A DNA stretch of 64,000 nucleotides from Neoceratodus forsteri (taxonomy: Eukaryota; Chordata; Ceratodontiformes; Ceratodontidae): NCBI GenBank assembly GCA_016271365.2, contig CM057454.1, positions 696,213,501-696,277,500 of the forward strand, given 5' to 3'. Made by a program: the position numbers and the translations under genes. Positions 9,925 through 22,708 of the stretch are shown here, in pieces. How positions within the stretch are numbered: the stretch's first letter is position 1; the number at the start of each line of letters is the position of its first letter. Below the pieces are notes generated by a model that worked only from the letters and a program-made list of their open reading frames with translations, did not search any database and was not told the DNA's origin.

Positions 9925-11178
9925 ATGGAGCCTGATCCTCCTCTCTCGCACCCGGAAGGGGGTCTAGCAGAAATTCACCAAATGTTTGCTGAAATTCTTC
10001 ACAGAATGGACAACTTAGACCTAGCTACCAGGAAAAACACCACTGGTATTGTGGACTTATCCCAGCAGGCTTGCATTGCTGAAGACAGACTTGCTGAAGC
10101 AGAAGACAGTTGTCGGCATGTTGGGGCATGGCTGCAGGACCACGATCGGCTGATTCATCAGTTGTGGACCAGGGTGGAGGACCTAGAAAACCACAGTAGG
10201 TGGAACAACTTAAGGCTCGTGGGTTTCCCTGAAGGCTAAGAGGGGTCCGATACTATCTTATTCCTGTGAAAGGAGCTTTCCTCGCTACTGGGCTGGCATT
10301 CTGATTCACTGCTTGAGATAGATCGGGCTCACAGAACTTTGGCACCATGTTCTGGCCCTGGGGATTGCCCTCGCACCATTCTGGCCTGCTTTCTCTGATT
10401 CCAGGACCGGGAATCCATTACTAAACTGGCTCGCCAAAAGAAGAGCTTCTGTGGAAAGGTCACAGGATCCAAATCTTTGCGGATTACTCCCAGGAGCAGA
10501 CAGCACAGCAGAGGGCATTCACTACAGCACACCTGGCTTGCACTGAATTGGGGCTAGATTACTCTCTGCATTATATTGAATGGGTCCCCACAGCTATTCG
10601 ACAATCCATCAGCTGCAGAGAAGTTCCTGGTGACACAGACCCCCATGTGTAACCGGGACATTCCTAAAGTAATGCATAAACCTGGGGCCACAGCTATGGA
10701 GACTTCCATGCCAGCACTTACAGTTTCTTCTCCTGCACCTACCCAGCCTACAGCCCCACAGCCTAAGACCCTGGCCTGCCACACTCCTCAGAAATCCCCA
10801 GGGAGCAAAAAGAAGAACAGGAGGAGGGCCCATATTGATGGGGCACACATAGACAAGACTCCCTGGCTGTGTTCTCGGAGTAGCAGTGCTAGTCCTGAGT
10901 CTGTAACCTCCCATTCCTCTTTCCAACAGGACATGAGCAATAACCAGTTTCGGGCCTTGATGGATCTTCCAACTGATGGTACTCCACAGGATCTACCTTT
11001 GCCTCCTAGGCTGCACTCCAAGAACAATAAATCTCATGCAGCACATTCTGTCTCCTGGGCTGATGCTGTTGACTCTTCTCTTCCAGGGACTTCCACCTCC
11101 ATGGATCCTGCTCCTAGCCAGCCATCTTCTACTTGCCCCTTAGTGGCTCCTTCCCCTGCTTCTAAACCTGTGGACTGA
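9925..11178 (+). pseudogene. LINE A ORF1: L1-type RNA-binding protein remnant
   Basis: From the ATG at 9925 the frame shows a heptad-rich region (AEIHQMFAEILHRMDNLDLATR, split by position rather than copied in full) leading to RVEDLENHSRWNNLRLVGF at about 10170-10235, the hallmark junction of coiled coil and RRM in L1 ORF1 proteins. After a TAA at 10238 the homology continues (EIDRAHRTLAPCSGPG, about 10313). A Ser/Pro-rich C-terminal tail occupies 10576-11178 and includes KSPGSKKKNRRR and SVSWADAVD. In L1 this trimeric protein binds element RNA as a chaperone. This copy carries stops and frame changes. Confidence 0.75.
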
Positions 11179-12040
11179 CTTTGTTTGAATCTGCCTCCTG
11201 GTGTTTCTATCATGTAACTGAAATTCCCCCTGTCTGCAATTATCATCGGTGGGACCATGTTCCTCTTTCTCTGGTCCTATATTCCTCCCCTTTTTTTTGC
11301 TAGCCCTAATATGGGCATTTGGGTTTGCAGACAGGGAGGTACTGCTCTCTGCGGTGTTGTGATTCCTATCTGCCTGGGCCTGTATCTTACTTATGTCATC
11401 TTATTCTTTCTATGGAAGGCAAGTTAGGAGTCCGCTTCATTTGGGGCAGTAAAGCAATCACCTTCCCAGCAGCCCCCCCCCTTAGTTCCATAGGGGTGTC
11501 ACCCATTGGAACAGAAGCAAGGGTCTGGGGCTGCATCCTCAGTTTGCTGGTAAGTCTGACACGGTTGTCTATCACCTTGTCATTTTAACTAACTGTCTTA
11601 TGCAGGATTTTTTTTGTTTGTAGGTGGGCTGCTATGGTGAGAGCCTCTCAGACATTGGGATGTCCTATCTCTCCAGCTGTAGTTAACTAACTGTCTACCC
11701 CCTAGCGATCCCTGCTGGTATTTGGGCCTTGAATCGGTCGATGCACACAGTGGGAGCTGGTCTGTTATGGGGGAAAGCTTTTCCGGGGGGTGGTAGGGAG
11801 GGGGAAAGGGAAGGTTGCAGCTGTTGCTGGTTACTGTTATTAATGTTGTTTGTATTTAATGTTCAGGCCTTACTGAGCTTTGCACAGGAAGGCATTTTTT
11901 TGTACACTGTTAGCAGTTCTGGCACTCTGAATTCTGGGATTTTGACCTGTCTTTTTTACATAACAACTAAGGGAGAGCTTATTCACTCTGTCGGTTTTTG
12001 TCTCCCATCCTGGGGCTTCCTGATCTGTACTATTTCAGCC
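11179..12040 (+). other. long inter-ORF spacer of LINE A; no gene seen
   Basis: About 860 bases separate the end of ORF1 from the start of ORF2. Open frames at 11319-11588 and 11729-12070 show no recognisable motif. LINE B has an equally long spacer, which suggests a shared family feature rather than decay. Confidence 0.6.
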
Positions 12041-13630
12041 ATGACCTCATCCAGGCCTCGTGGAGACTAACCTTATTCCTGGAATGTCTGGGGACTCAAT
12101 TCTCCAATTAAAAGAAAGAAAGTCTTGATTCACTTAAAAAAATTCAGGCTTTCGGTAGTCCTCCTACAGGAGACTAAACTCCCCTCTGTTGAAGCAAAGA
12201 AGCTTTGTAGGGGGTGGGTAGTAGATAGAGTTGCACAGTGTGGCCCAATCCCATAAGAGGGGTGTTTCTATACTTTTGCATAAAAATCTGTGGTGGAGAT
12301 TTAAAAGACATATTCACGATACGGATAGGAGATGGATCATGGCTGAAGTTGAGACCCCGGAGGGTCCCTTGGTCCTGGTGAATCTGGCTCCTAATCAGGA
12401 CTGTCCCCAGTTTTTCCATACGATCAATCAGGCCCTTGCAGATTTTAATATGCAGAAGGTCCCAATCCTTCTTGGAGGAGATTTCAATTTGGTACTGGAT
12501 CATTCAATTGATAGAAGCTCTAAGGCCCCTGAGCCACACAGACAGGCCAAGAAAGCCCTTCTGAGATTAATGGAGGACCATGGATTGTTAGATGCGTGGT
12601 GAGCCTTGCACCCTGGGATGTGTGGTTACTCATGATTTTCACAATCTCATGGTTCATCCAGCAGAATAGATTTATGGTTGATTTCCTCTGGTCTCTATGA
12701 AAGGGTAGTAACCTCTTGTATGCATCCAATCTATGTTTCAGACCACGCTCCTTTGGAGCTACAGGTTAAACTGGGGCAAGACCATCATCCTTCCTCCTCC
12801 TAGCACTTAGATCCCCTTTTCCTTGAGGATGCTGACTTCCAGAAATGGTTGGGTCCTGCAATAACTGAGTACTGGACCAATAATGACAAGGGGGAGGTCT
12901 CGGATACCACCCTATGGGAAGCCTTTAAGGCGACTATACAGGGTTGTATAATGGCATTTGCCTCGGCCAGGCACCGCCGCCAGTAGGCCGATCAAAGGGC
13001 TCTCGAAAAAACAATTATGTATTTTGGAACTCCAGTATAAATCCCTCCAAGATAAACCCCCATCCCAGTCTCTACTCGCACAATTGGCAAGTACCAGAAT
13101 TTCACTGAATGCGCACTTAACTCACCAGGCTGAATTTAATCATCGATGTGTGCGCCACACTTACTGGGAGGGGGTGAAAAGGCTAGCAAACTTCTGGTTT
13201 ATCATTTTAAGCACCAACAAATGTCTAGGAGGATACCTGCATTGAAAGACCATGCTGGGGTAACTTGTTATTCCGCTACAGGGGTCGATGATATCATGGT
13301 TCAATTTTATAAGCAGTTATATGCCTCCTCATGCCCCCCAGATGTACTTTCTATTCAGAATTTTCTGGAATCATTACCCATCCCTAAACTTTCCCTCTCT
13401 GACACCATCAAGTTGGAAGCCTCGATAACTGTGGAGGAAGTGGATAAAGCTATTCACTGCATGTCACTTCGCAAAGCCCTGGGGTCAGACGGTCTTCCCA
13501 TCAACTTTTACAGGGTCCATGGTGTTAATCTTGCCCCTTACCTAGTTCGTACATTTACACATTCTCTGCACACTGGGCTTTTAACTCCATCTATGAGGGA
13601 AGCCACCATTACTGTACTTCCTAAGAAGGG
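12041..13630 (+). pseudogene. LINE A ORF2, first part: endonuclease and RT start
   Basis: The region opens with NVWGLNSPIKRKKVL and VVLLQETKL near 12080-12175, then GGDFNLVLDHSIDRSS at 12470-12520 and SDHAPLELQV near 12735, which are the catalytic Asn, Glu, Asp and SDH blocks of an L1 endonuclease. A linker and the first RT blocks follow (EVDKAIHCMSLRKALGSDG, INFYRVHG, ATITVLPKKGKD). The coding sequence is then broken at 13630 by LINE B and resumes at 19963. Stops at 12601 and elsewhere show it is inactive. Confidence 0.82.
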
Positions 13631-13641
13631 GAAAGACCTAC
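13631..13641 (+). repeat. left target-site duplication of LINE B
   Basis: GAAAGACCTAC recurs at 19952-19962. It lies in the RT coding sequence of LINE A (within LPKKGKDL). Confidence 0.85.
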
Positions 13642-13821
13642 GGGGTCACGTGATGCAGAGCACCTAGAAGCAGCACTACTCTGAAGCTCCCGCCTATCGC
13701 CTTCTATTAAACCACTTTTTCGCCCTACTATCATCAAAAAACGTGTACCGGATCCCAACATCCTTGACCTCAGCGATTGTCGTTTGCCTGAATTTAGCAT
13801 CGCAATTGTCTTGGCAGCAGC

Positions 13822-14684
13822 GATGGAAGCTGAGATGAAGCAGGCCGGAATTAGACACACTCCACCGCCTAAGAGAAAACTACCAAGAAATCAAAACATC
13901 AGAGCTCTGGGAATACTCCTAAGTCAGGCTTCTCCAGCTCCTCAGCGGTTCCCCTAACTGAAGATCATTTCCTCCAAGAACTGCTGCTGTTCAAAGAAAC
14001 ATTGGAGGACATCTCTGCAGAGTTAAAATCTGTACGAGGAGACCTCAGCACTCTGTCGATAAGAATGGGGGACTCGGAGGCAAGAACCTCTTCTCTGGAG
14101 AAGTGGAAGGAGAAGATGGACCCAGAAATTGTCCACTTTGGCAACGAATCAGTAAGCTCCAGCTGAAAACAGAAGATTTGGAGGGGAGAAGCAGGAGGAA
14201 CAATGTGCTAATCTTAGGCCCACCTGAAGCTGAGGAAAGAGCTGATACTATCGCCTTCCTCCAGAAATTCTTCAATAAGATAGTCGGCCCGTCCCCCCTC
14301 AATCCACAGTACCACATAGAGCGGGCCCACCATTCTCTCAGGCCGAAACCTTCACCTGGAGCACCACCAAGGCCTATAATAGTGAAATTTTTAAGCTCCT
14401 TGTAAAAGCAGCATGTGATAACCAAATCAAAAGAGCTCCAGGCCATTTTGTGGGGTAACCCCAAATTAAGAATAGCCCAAGATCTTCCCTTTGAAACACG
14501 TCAGAAGTGATCTGCATTTCATCCTACAGTCAGCAAGCTGATAGCTGCAGGCATACGTTTCAAGATGATTTACCCCACCAAGTTACAGGTGGCAATTGCC
14601 GGTACATGGCACTCCTATGAATCCCCTGAGCAGGCAGTCATGGATCTCGCCATCAAATTACCCAACCTGTTCAAGACAGGATGA
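13822..14684 (+). pseudogene. LINE B ORF1: L1-type RNA-binding protein remnant
   Basis: An ATG at about 13823 begins a decayed frame (MEAEMKQAGIRHTPPPKRK). The diagnostic part is at 14160-14400: LEGRSRRNNVLILGPPEA, then IERAHHSLRPKPSPGAPPRP and IIVKF, matching the coiled-coil/RRM junction and the RRM core of L1 ORF1 proteins. The C-terminal domain follows in other frames to about 14684. The frame is disrupted by stops and shifts, so only homology and not a product is supported. Confidence 0.75.
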
Positions 14685-15846
14685 ACTTTTACTGCAATTA
14701 CCTGAGGGTTATTGATCCTTAATAATTGTGTGGGTTAACCATTTACCTGTTCGGAGAATTTTCTTTTCCTTGCCCCTTTTGTTTTCCATGGGTGAGTTGC
14801 GAAGGGTAGGTAGGTAGGCTGTTGTGAGGCCTAGTAGGCCTAATCTCATCTCGGTGGAGTGTCTGTGTGCTCCAGCGGGGGGAGGGTAGGAACCTTTGTT
14901 CAGCGGCATTTCCACACACCGTTATAAGGGACGGACGATCTGGTCCCATCAGTTTTCAGGTCCCCCTGTCACTTCCTTGCTCTCTCGGGGTTGGAACTGC
15001 CCTGGGGATAGAGGATACGCCGCGAGTTAAGGGGGAGACTAGTGGGCTTCTACCCTCTCGACAACCGGCCTAATATTGCAGGCTAGCCCTAAATTAAGTT
15101 ACTCGGAGCAACAGCCTTATCTTAAAGTAGGTTGGATTGCTTAGGCTTATGACATGGTTAATTTTTTTCCTTTTAATGTCTGGGGAATTATGAGCCCTCC
15201 AAAGCTGCAATGTCCCCATCATTCTCCTTTGGTTATTCTGATTTTAGTTATACCAAGGCAGGGCTTACACTTGCTGTTTCTCAAGGGGGTTGGTGGGAGG
15301 GGGGCTTCGGGATGGAGCAAGCTCAGGGAGAGCTGCATAACGCACCAGTGAAGGGGGTGAAAGGTGCATTTCCTGGGAGGCATGGTGATTATGGAGATCT
15401 CCGAATTTCTTTGACACACCTTCCAGAATCAGATCATAGTACACCATCTCAGATCTGGTATTTTGGTTTAGATTTAGCCTTTCATGGGAATGCTGCCTAC
15501 TGGGTTTTGTCCTCGGAACCAGCTATAAAGGAGTCTAGAATTGCTCTCAAAACCATCTGGGGACCCTTTGTATACAGTTGGAGGGGTTTGTGGGGGAAGG
15601 GGGGGTTTATTGCTCAGATGTCTTTCCCGCTGATTACACTGTCTGATGCTAAAGTAAGATGGTTAAAGTCATTTATATTTAATGAAGCTTATTGGGAAGG
15701 ACGTTCTTGCTTTATTAGTATTCCTTTTCAGGGGTTGATTGGGGTAGGGGGCAGGACTGGAGTGTGCCTTTTGGTGTTTTCTTTTCAGTTAGCAGTACAT
15801 GTATGTTTTCCTTTGAATAAGATAGATAATGACTTTGGTGCCAATT
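14685..15846 (+). other. long inter-ORF spacer of LINE B; no gene seen
   Basis: About 1.16 kb lies between ORF1 and ORF2. A 212-codon open frame at 15210-15848 shows no family resemblance that I can name and has a composition like translated non-coding DNA. It could be a small accessory ORF, but nothing in it supports that. Confidence 0.5.
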
Positions 15847-18800
15847 AAAATTGCCACATGGAATGTCTGAGGCATCAGAGACATGACAAAAAGATATCAG
15901 GATCTCAAAAACTGTGCTCTTTTAAATATTGACATTCTTTTGATGCAGGAAACCCACCTCCTGGTCACTGAAACAAATGGGTTACACCGACAGGGATTTT
16001 CCCAAATTTTTACTGCCTGTGGGTCGTCATCGAGTGGGGGGGGAGACAATTTTGATCAAAAGACACATATCGTTTGTGGCAGAAGAGAGTCTATCAGAGC
16101 CAGAAGGTAGATTTATAATAGTGAAAGGCTCACTCAGTAATACTACTGCTGTGTTGGGTGCAATTTACGGTCCAGTCGGGGGAGATGCGGATTTCCTTAT
16201 GGGCTTGGCTGATAAGCTCAGCGAATTTTTGCCCTCCATGCTAATTCTGGGTGGCGACTGGAATATTCCGCCATCACAAGACCTGGACAGGACCTATCAG
16301 CCATTAAAACCCCTATCCCCTCCACAACAAGCTCTAAGGGATTTTATAGGTTTATTGGGGCTATGTGATCCATGACGCCTGCTTAACCCCTCTAGTCAGC
16401 TTTTTTCTTTCTACTCCCAGGTTCACCAGTCGTGGTCCAGATTAGATTATATTTTAACCAGTACCTCTCTTTTATCTGGCCTTCGCCAGACAGGAATCGA
16501 ACCAATTATTATATCTGACCATTCAGTTGCATGGCTTTTGATTTCCCCTGATCCGAACCTTCAAAGGGACACTACCTGGAAACTAAACACACAACTTCTG
16601 AAGGAGGAGCAAATAATTTCCCACATTAAGACATTAATCTCCTCCTTTATAGATATCAATAAGGGCTCCACAATAAGGGAGGACTTAATATGGTGCTCTC
16701 TTAAGAGCTATATCAGGGGAGAATTCATTAAGCTAGCTTCCAAAAGGAAAAAGCAAAGAGAGGCAAGAGTAATTTCCTTGTCGAATCAAATAAGGGTTGT
16801 TGAAAGTACTCTATTTACATCCTCCTCTCCAAACTCCTTGGAAACCTTACTAAAGCTTAGGAATGAATATGCAGATCTGCTAAAAGAAAAGGCAGAATAT
16901 GCCATCCGAAAAACTAAGGCTCGATACATTGACCAAGGTGAGAAACCGGGTAGAATGCTAGCCCTCCACCCATGGGAACTGGAAAATTCGAGGCTAATAC
17001 CCTCATTGCAAGCTCCAGATGGCTCCATTAAAACTTCCCCTCGAGACATATCCCAGGTCTTTGAAATCTTTTATAGGGCATTATACTGTAAATGTTCCTC
17101 TCAAGCTCCCCTTTCAAGTATAGAAAAATATCTGGAAGGCCTTAATCTCCCATCCCTGCAGGGCCATCATTGTTCTGTTCTGTCTTCTCCAATTACCTTG
17201 GGGGAGGTAGAGGATGCAATTAATGGGTTTGCACTGGACAAGTTGCCAGGCCCTGATGGTTTTCCCTCCGATTTTTACAAAACCTTTTGTAAAGAATTAG
17301 CCCCCCTTCTCTTAAATTTATATGAATATATGTTCACCTCTGACACTCTAGACCCCATCCTGCTGGAAGCTACGATAGTCCTATTCCTGAAACCAGATAA
17401 ACCGCATAGGGAGCCTGCTAGCTACCGACCAATTTCGTTATCAAATTACGATATTAAAATCATAACAAAAATCTTATCTCTTAGGATCAAAAGGATTTGG
17501 TCTTATCTGCTGAGACCTGAGCAGGTAGGGTTTGTGCAAGGCTGATCTTCAGCCGACCATCTGCAAACTCTTTCACATATCTTCCATGCTGCTCAAACCT
17601 CTCAGATCCCCATGGCCTTAATCTCATTAGATGCAGAAAAAGCCTTTGACAGAGTAAATTTGGATTTTCTTTGGGCAACACTTAAGAAAATGGGTTTCCT
17701 GACAGCTTTCATTCAATGGATATAGATGGTATATAAAGCCCCTACCGCTAAAATTTATTGTAACTGGGTTTTCTCTTCTCGGTTTTCTCTGTTTACTGGC
17801 ACCAGGCAAGGTTGTCCCTTGTCTCCCTTTTTATTTAATTTACACCTGGAACCCCTTTTACTCAGCATTAAGCATTCGTCCCAGGTTATAGGTTGCTCAG
17901 TGTATCAACAGTCTTTGACTCTTTCAGTGTATGCGGATGACATTCTCCTCCATTTGGCCTATCCGTATGTTTCGCTAACACACGCCCTACAAATTATTAA
18001 GCAGTTTGGACTTGTATCTAATTATAAATTAAACTTATCAAAAACAGTAATATTTCCTTTAAACGCCCTCACTCACCAAGCTAACTTCACTCATTTTGGT
18101 ATGAAGTGGTCCCCTCACTCAATTAAATATTTAGGAATACATCTCACTAAAGACCCGGAGGCCTTCAAGAAACTCAGTCTTGACGATTTAGTGATGAATA
18201 TCCAGCAGGATCTCCAAAGATGGGTAAAGCTTCCTCTTTCGTTATGGGGCCATATTAGCAATATTAAAATGAATGTTCTACCCCGCCTCTTTTATCCTCT
18301 AAATTTACTGAATCTTTGGCTCCCAATGTCCTATTTCTGGCAGCTCCACTCCACCCTCTCCAAATTCATCTGACAGGACAGACATCCTAGACATTCTTTT
18401 CTGAAACTTAGTCTGCCTAAAGAACTGGGCGGACTCCGTCTCCCCAACTTTACTTTTTACTACTGGGCGAGTCACTTGTCTAAACTGGGGAGATGGTTCT
18501 CGGCCACAGCTAACGAGCATCTTCCTATTTGGCTACAGCTTGAAAGATGGCTTCTGGACTTGCATAACCTCAATCTGTCCAGGATATTTTTTTTTTACTA
18601 TTTCTGCATTACCAACCCTAATACAAAATTCGGTTATTGGTGTCTCAAAAGTTTTAACCCAAAGTTGGAATTTTTTCAACATTTCACCTAAAAGAGATAC
18701 TGCGCAATCCCTTATTCTAAACCCTAATATCAAAATAGGGGGATCACTGCTTTCCCCGGATTGGCTTCCCCAGTTACAAGATGTCCTAGTGGAAAATCTG

Positions 18801-19499
18801 TTCTCTCAGGTTGCTCTCCTCTCTTCCCCTGAAATAATAGCTAAATTTAATATACCTCAGAAATACATTTCTAAGGTTTTCCAGCTGAGGAATCTTATGG
18901 TTTCCATCTTTGGAACTACATTTAAGCAGTCTCAGGTTAGGCCCTTCCTAGACCAGATACAGGATTATGCAAACAAGCCCCATGGAATTTCAATGACCTA
19001 TTCCTTTCTCCTGGGACTTAAATTCCCTAATACCTTTCCAGGATCCAAAATATGGGCTTCTCTTCTGCTGGACACTACTCTGGTATGGAGTCAGATCTAG
19101 AAGGACATGCACAGATACCTTACTCAAGATAGGCACAGACTTATTCAGTACCATATATTAAACAACCTGTACTATACGCCAGTCAAGCTATCCAAATTGG
19201 GTAGGCTTCCTGCAGCTGTATGTACTAGGTGTGGTAAATCTGAAGGGAACCTGATACATATATTCTGGCATTGTGATATGGTGGCACCGCTGTGGGACAC
19301 AATTCAATCCAATCTAGATCCTTTACTAGGATTGAATGAATTGTTTACCATAGAGATATGTATCCTAGGGATGTTCTTCAATATTAGGGTCCAGGAACGT
19401 AGATTCCACATGGCTTTAATTTATATTGTTGTCAAAAGATTGGTTCTCAAGCACTGGATGGACCAATTGGTTATATCATACACTGAATGGTTGAAGTAA
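15847..19499 (+). pseudogene. LINE B ORF2: endonuclease, RT and C-terminal zinc knuckle
   Basis: The start reads KIATWNV, then a TGA where the family has Arg, then GIRDMTKRYQDL and LLMQETHLL. The endonuclease continues with GGDWNIPPSQD (about 16250) and SDHSVAWLLI (about 16518). The RT occupies 16538-18373 with DKLPGPDGFPSDFYK, YRPISLSNYDIKI, DAEKAFDRVN, GTRQGCPLSPFLFNL and an intact motif C VYADDILL. The C-terminus (18540-19499) has CTRCGKSEGNLIHIFWHC, the C-x2-C-x8-H-x4-C knuckle of L1-type LINEs. Internal stops at 16374, 17543 and 17724 make it a pseudogene, yet it is the best preserved LINE ORF2 here. Confidence 0.88.
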
Positions 19500-19951
19500 G
19501 TATCACTCTGTTTCAATACCGAGAGGTTGATAGCCAGCTCCCGGATTCATATGGACTCATTCAATTATAAATGGAGTAAACTATATGCTTTATATTTGAA
19601 TTAAGATCCATGTAATGCATGCCTCTGTTTGTTTCTGTTTGTCTTACCCTTTTTTGGTACTCTAACTGTTTGGGTCATAATTTCTCATTATCTCCCTGTC
19701 ATGTTGAGTGTATAAGGCACACTCCAGAGGAGGGGGGAGGGTCAGGTAGTGAGACAGGGTGGGGTGGGTGGAGGGGAGGGGTTTGATAGGAGTATTGGTA
19801 TTGTTATTTTGGTTATATTTGATCCTGGTGTCATGTTACTACTTTGCTACATTGGTTATTGTTTGTGTTTTGTTAATTTTCCTTATTGTTCTGTAGTTTT
19901 GTGTTTTACTATAAAATCAATAAAGATGTTGAATTTCAAAAAAAAAGGGAG

Positions 19952-19962
19952 GAAAGACCTAC
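19952..19962 (+). repeat. right target-site duplication of LINE B
   Basis: GAAAGACCTAC directly follows the A-rich tail of LINE B and matches 13631-13641. Confidence 0.85.
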
Positions 19963-22173
19963 TTTCTCCGGCAGTTATCGTCTCATCTCCCTCATTAATG
20001 CCGATGCAAAAATCCTGGCCAAAGTTATCCCTGGTAGGCTGGAACCCCTTCTCCCGAGGCTGATCCACCCCTCCCAAGCAGGTTTTGTCAAGAGGCGCCA
20101 AGGATCTGACCACCACAGAACACTCATTTCATTAATGCATCACTCGGAAACTTTCCAATAAACTCTTAATTGCACTAGTCATTGATTTTGAAAAGGCCTT
20201 TGACTCTGTCGAGTGGCCTTACCTGTTTCACACCCTCTTCTCAATGGGGGTAGGACCAGGCTTTCTCTTCTGGATTGAACTAATGTACACCTCCCCCCTA
20301 GCCAGGGTTTTGACAAATGGCATGTTATCTCCAGCTTTCCATTTGCAGAAGGTACGAGACAGGGTTGTCCTCTCTCTCCCCTCTTCTGTTCATCTTAGCC
20401 ATTAAGCCTCTGGCCATTGCACTTTGGCATCATCCTCTATCCACAAAATATCAGTGGGTGGTACCAACTTTAAGATTTTTCTCTATGCTGATGACCTTCC
20501 AGTCACTACTGAATGTACCCCACAGGTTATTCAATCCTTTCTCCATATTCTGATGGCATTTTCTGGACTTTCAGGTCTTAAGATAAACCATGCTAAAACC
20601 GAGGTGCTCCCCATGAATTTGGTCGCTGCTGGCATAGATCTTGGTGCCTCAGGTCTTAAATGGTCCTCCAATGGTATAACATATTTAGGTGTCATCCTAC
20701 ACCCCAATCCATCTAAAATGCTCACTGCTAATTTTTCTATCCTGGTTGAATCGCTCAAACAAGACTTCGCCCTCTGGAAGGCCTTGCAGCTCTCCCTAGC
20801 TGGGGAAATTGACTCCATTAAGATGATGGCGACCCCTAGAATTTTGTATCTGCTGGCCCATGTCCCTGTATCTATCTCGTCGAAATGGTTCCAGAAAATC
20901 TAAACTTTATTTGGCAACTTTCTGTGGGAGGGCTCCCGCCCTTGCTATGGCAAACTCAAACTTTGTCAACACTGGAGCAGGAGGGGTTGGGGCTTCCCCT
21001 GGCTTCAGGATTACCACATGGCCTTCATCTCAGCCCAGACCACCTTATGGGTTTGCAAAATTGGTCTCACTTCTCCCACATGGCTCTCATTGGAGGCATC
21101 ACTTTTACAGGCCCCATCTCCAGTGGTGGCATTGTATAGCAAGAGAAATCTCCCCCCCAATCTCTCCCCTTCAGTTCTGGTATCAATCCAATACTGGCAA
21201 AAAGTCCTGACTCTCCTAGGCCAGGACTTATCGCCGTGGGAATTTATGCTCCTTTGGAATAACCAAGCCTTGATAGTGGGCAACAGTATGATCCACTGGT
21301 AACTATGGGATGCACAAGGTATCTCCCTAATACAGGATTTACTGCTCCCTGTCTAGTACCCTGGACACCTTTGAGGTGCTAAGATCCAAATACCATTTCC
21401 TGGCTGCACATTTCTGGAGATATCTCCAAATTTGTGATGCCATTATTCATCTTCCTAACTCCCCTAAAGATAAGAGCTCACAGCCAAGTTCACACCCTCT
21501 TTCATCTTGGATCCACTGCATTAAGAGTAGAGCCAGTGCAATTTACACTGTCCTCAGGGATGCCTCGGTTAATCCCACACAGTCGGCCAGAATTCAATAT
21601 GAGAGGGCTCTTCGATCCCCTATATCTGAGCGTCAATGGGATCATGCGTGGGTGAGAGCACACATGTCTTGCAGGGATGGTCGCACCCATCTCATTATGA
21701 ACAAAACCCTCCATAGGTGGTATAGGAACCCAGTTAAGTTGAAAAAGATGGGGCTTCTCCAACAGGATACTTGTTGGAGATGTGGCACCCAAGGAGCCCA
21801 TCTGTTCCATATACACTGGGACTGTCCCAACCTCCAGCACTTTTGGACTGCCATTCAAGTCATGTGTGCTCAGCTCTTTCCCCAGCTTAATCCTGACCCC
21901 TCTCTCCTTCTTTTAGGTTGTGCCCACCCTCATACACCCAAACATTGTCCTGGGGCCCAATGGGTCACTGCAGTGGGAGCTATAGCCAAAAGACTTATCT
22001 TAATGAGATTGAGATCCCCAGAGGTCCCAACCTTCTGTGAGTTTCTTCATGCCCTAGGTCATGGGGCAATATTTGAGAGGGTCTCTAGTTTTGCGGAAGG
22101 TTCACTGGCTCAATATGAGGAATGCTGGCAGCCTAACCTCTGTTCCAAGAATTGTCATGATGTCCCACCTTAG
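19963..22173 (+). pseudogene. LINE A ORF2, second part: RT and C-terminal zinc knuckle
   Basis: The RT resumes with SYRLISLINADAKILAKV, QAGFVKRRQ, the motif A-like DFEKAFDSVEW near 20190, GTRQGCPLSPLLFIL-like sequence near 20350 in shifting frames, and an intact motif C LYADDL near 20480. The C-terminal domain at 21376-22173 has CWRCGTQGAHLFHIHWDC at about 21775-21830, the zinc knuckle of this LINE group. Frameshifts occur near 20160, 20400 and 20900. The arrangement is the exact continuation of 12041-13630 once LINE B is set aside. Confidence 0.85.
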
Positions 22174-22693
22174 GTGGTTCCTTTCCTTTTTCTTTTGTGA
22201 GCTCCCTGGTTTCGCTTTCTCACCCCTTCTAATATGGAAGGTCTCTGTTGCCCTGTTAGTGCCATCTGTCAAGGTCATGTTTTTAATCCCAGAAACAGTT
22301 TGCCTCTTGTTTGTTTTCTGTGTATATAGTTACTATTAGTTCAGGCCTGACTTAGGACACAATTTTGTCCATTATAGCCTATCCTAGGCCTCGTATGCTA
22401 TTGATACTTTGCTTTGCTTTACCTGTTAGAAACTTCTGGCTCCTCCCGAAGGGGTAGGTAGGCCTAGGAAGGCCCTGATGACCTTTGTAACATGATAATT
22501 CCCCATATGATGTATATCACACTGTAATGTTTAGGACATGACATGCTCCGTATGTTATTATTTTGCTATCTGTTACTATATTTCTAATAAGTCCTTATCT
22601 GTACCAAATGTTGCGGTATGGTTCACATAATGTTTCATTACCTGATATCGGTGTATGTGTCCTTTTGAAATGATAATAAAAATTTCTAACAAC

Positions 22694-22708
22694 AAAATGT
22701 CTTCCTTT
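22694..22708 (+). repeat. right target-site duplication of LINE A
   Basis: AAAATGTCTTCCTTT directly follows the LINE A tail and matches 9672-9686. Confidence 0.9.

Larger units (their letters stand above)
13642..19951 (+). mobile_element. L1/Tx1-like LINE B, inserted in LINE A
   Basis: LINE B starts GGGGTCACGTGATGC immediately after the duplicated GAAAGACCTAC and ends AATAAAGATGTTGAATTTC plus an A run near 19940-19948. It is about 6.3 kb and appears full length, with ORF1 at about 13822-14684, a 1.1-kb spacer and ORF2 at about 15847-19499. Like LINE A it begins with GGGG. It interrupts LINE A between two RT blocks. It must be younger than LINE A, and both are younger than the Ngaro-like element they sit in. 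Confidence 0.88.
9687..22693 (+). mobile_element. L1/Tx1-like LINE A (outer), interrupted by LINE B
   Basis: The element starts GGGGCGTGGCC directly after the left duplication and ends in an A-rich tail containing AATAAA near 22675, just before the right duplication. It has two ORFs: ORF1 at 9925-11178 and ORF2 from about 12041 to 22173, with a long spacer (11179-12040) between them. ORF2 is split at 13641/19952 by a second LINE of the same clade. Without that insert the element is about 6.7 kb and appears full length. The endonuclease, RT and C-terminal zinc-knuckle pattern is that of L1/Tx1 elements. Confidence 0.88.

Noticed and set aside
15210..15848. 212-codon open frame in the LINE B spacer as a third ORF
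   Set aside because: No motif, and composition like translated non-coding DNA; kept only as a question under the spacer finding.
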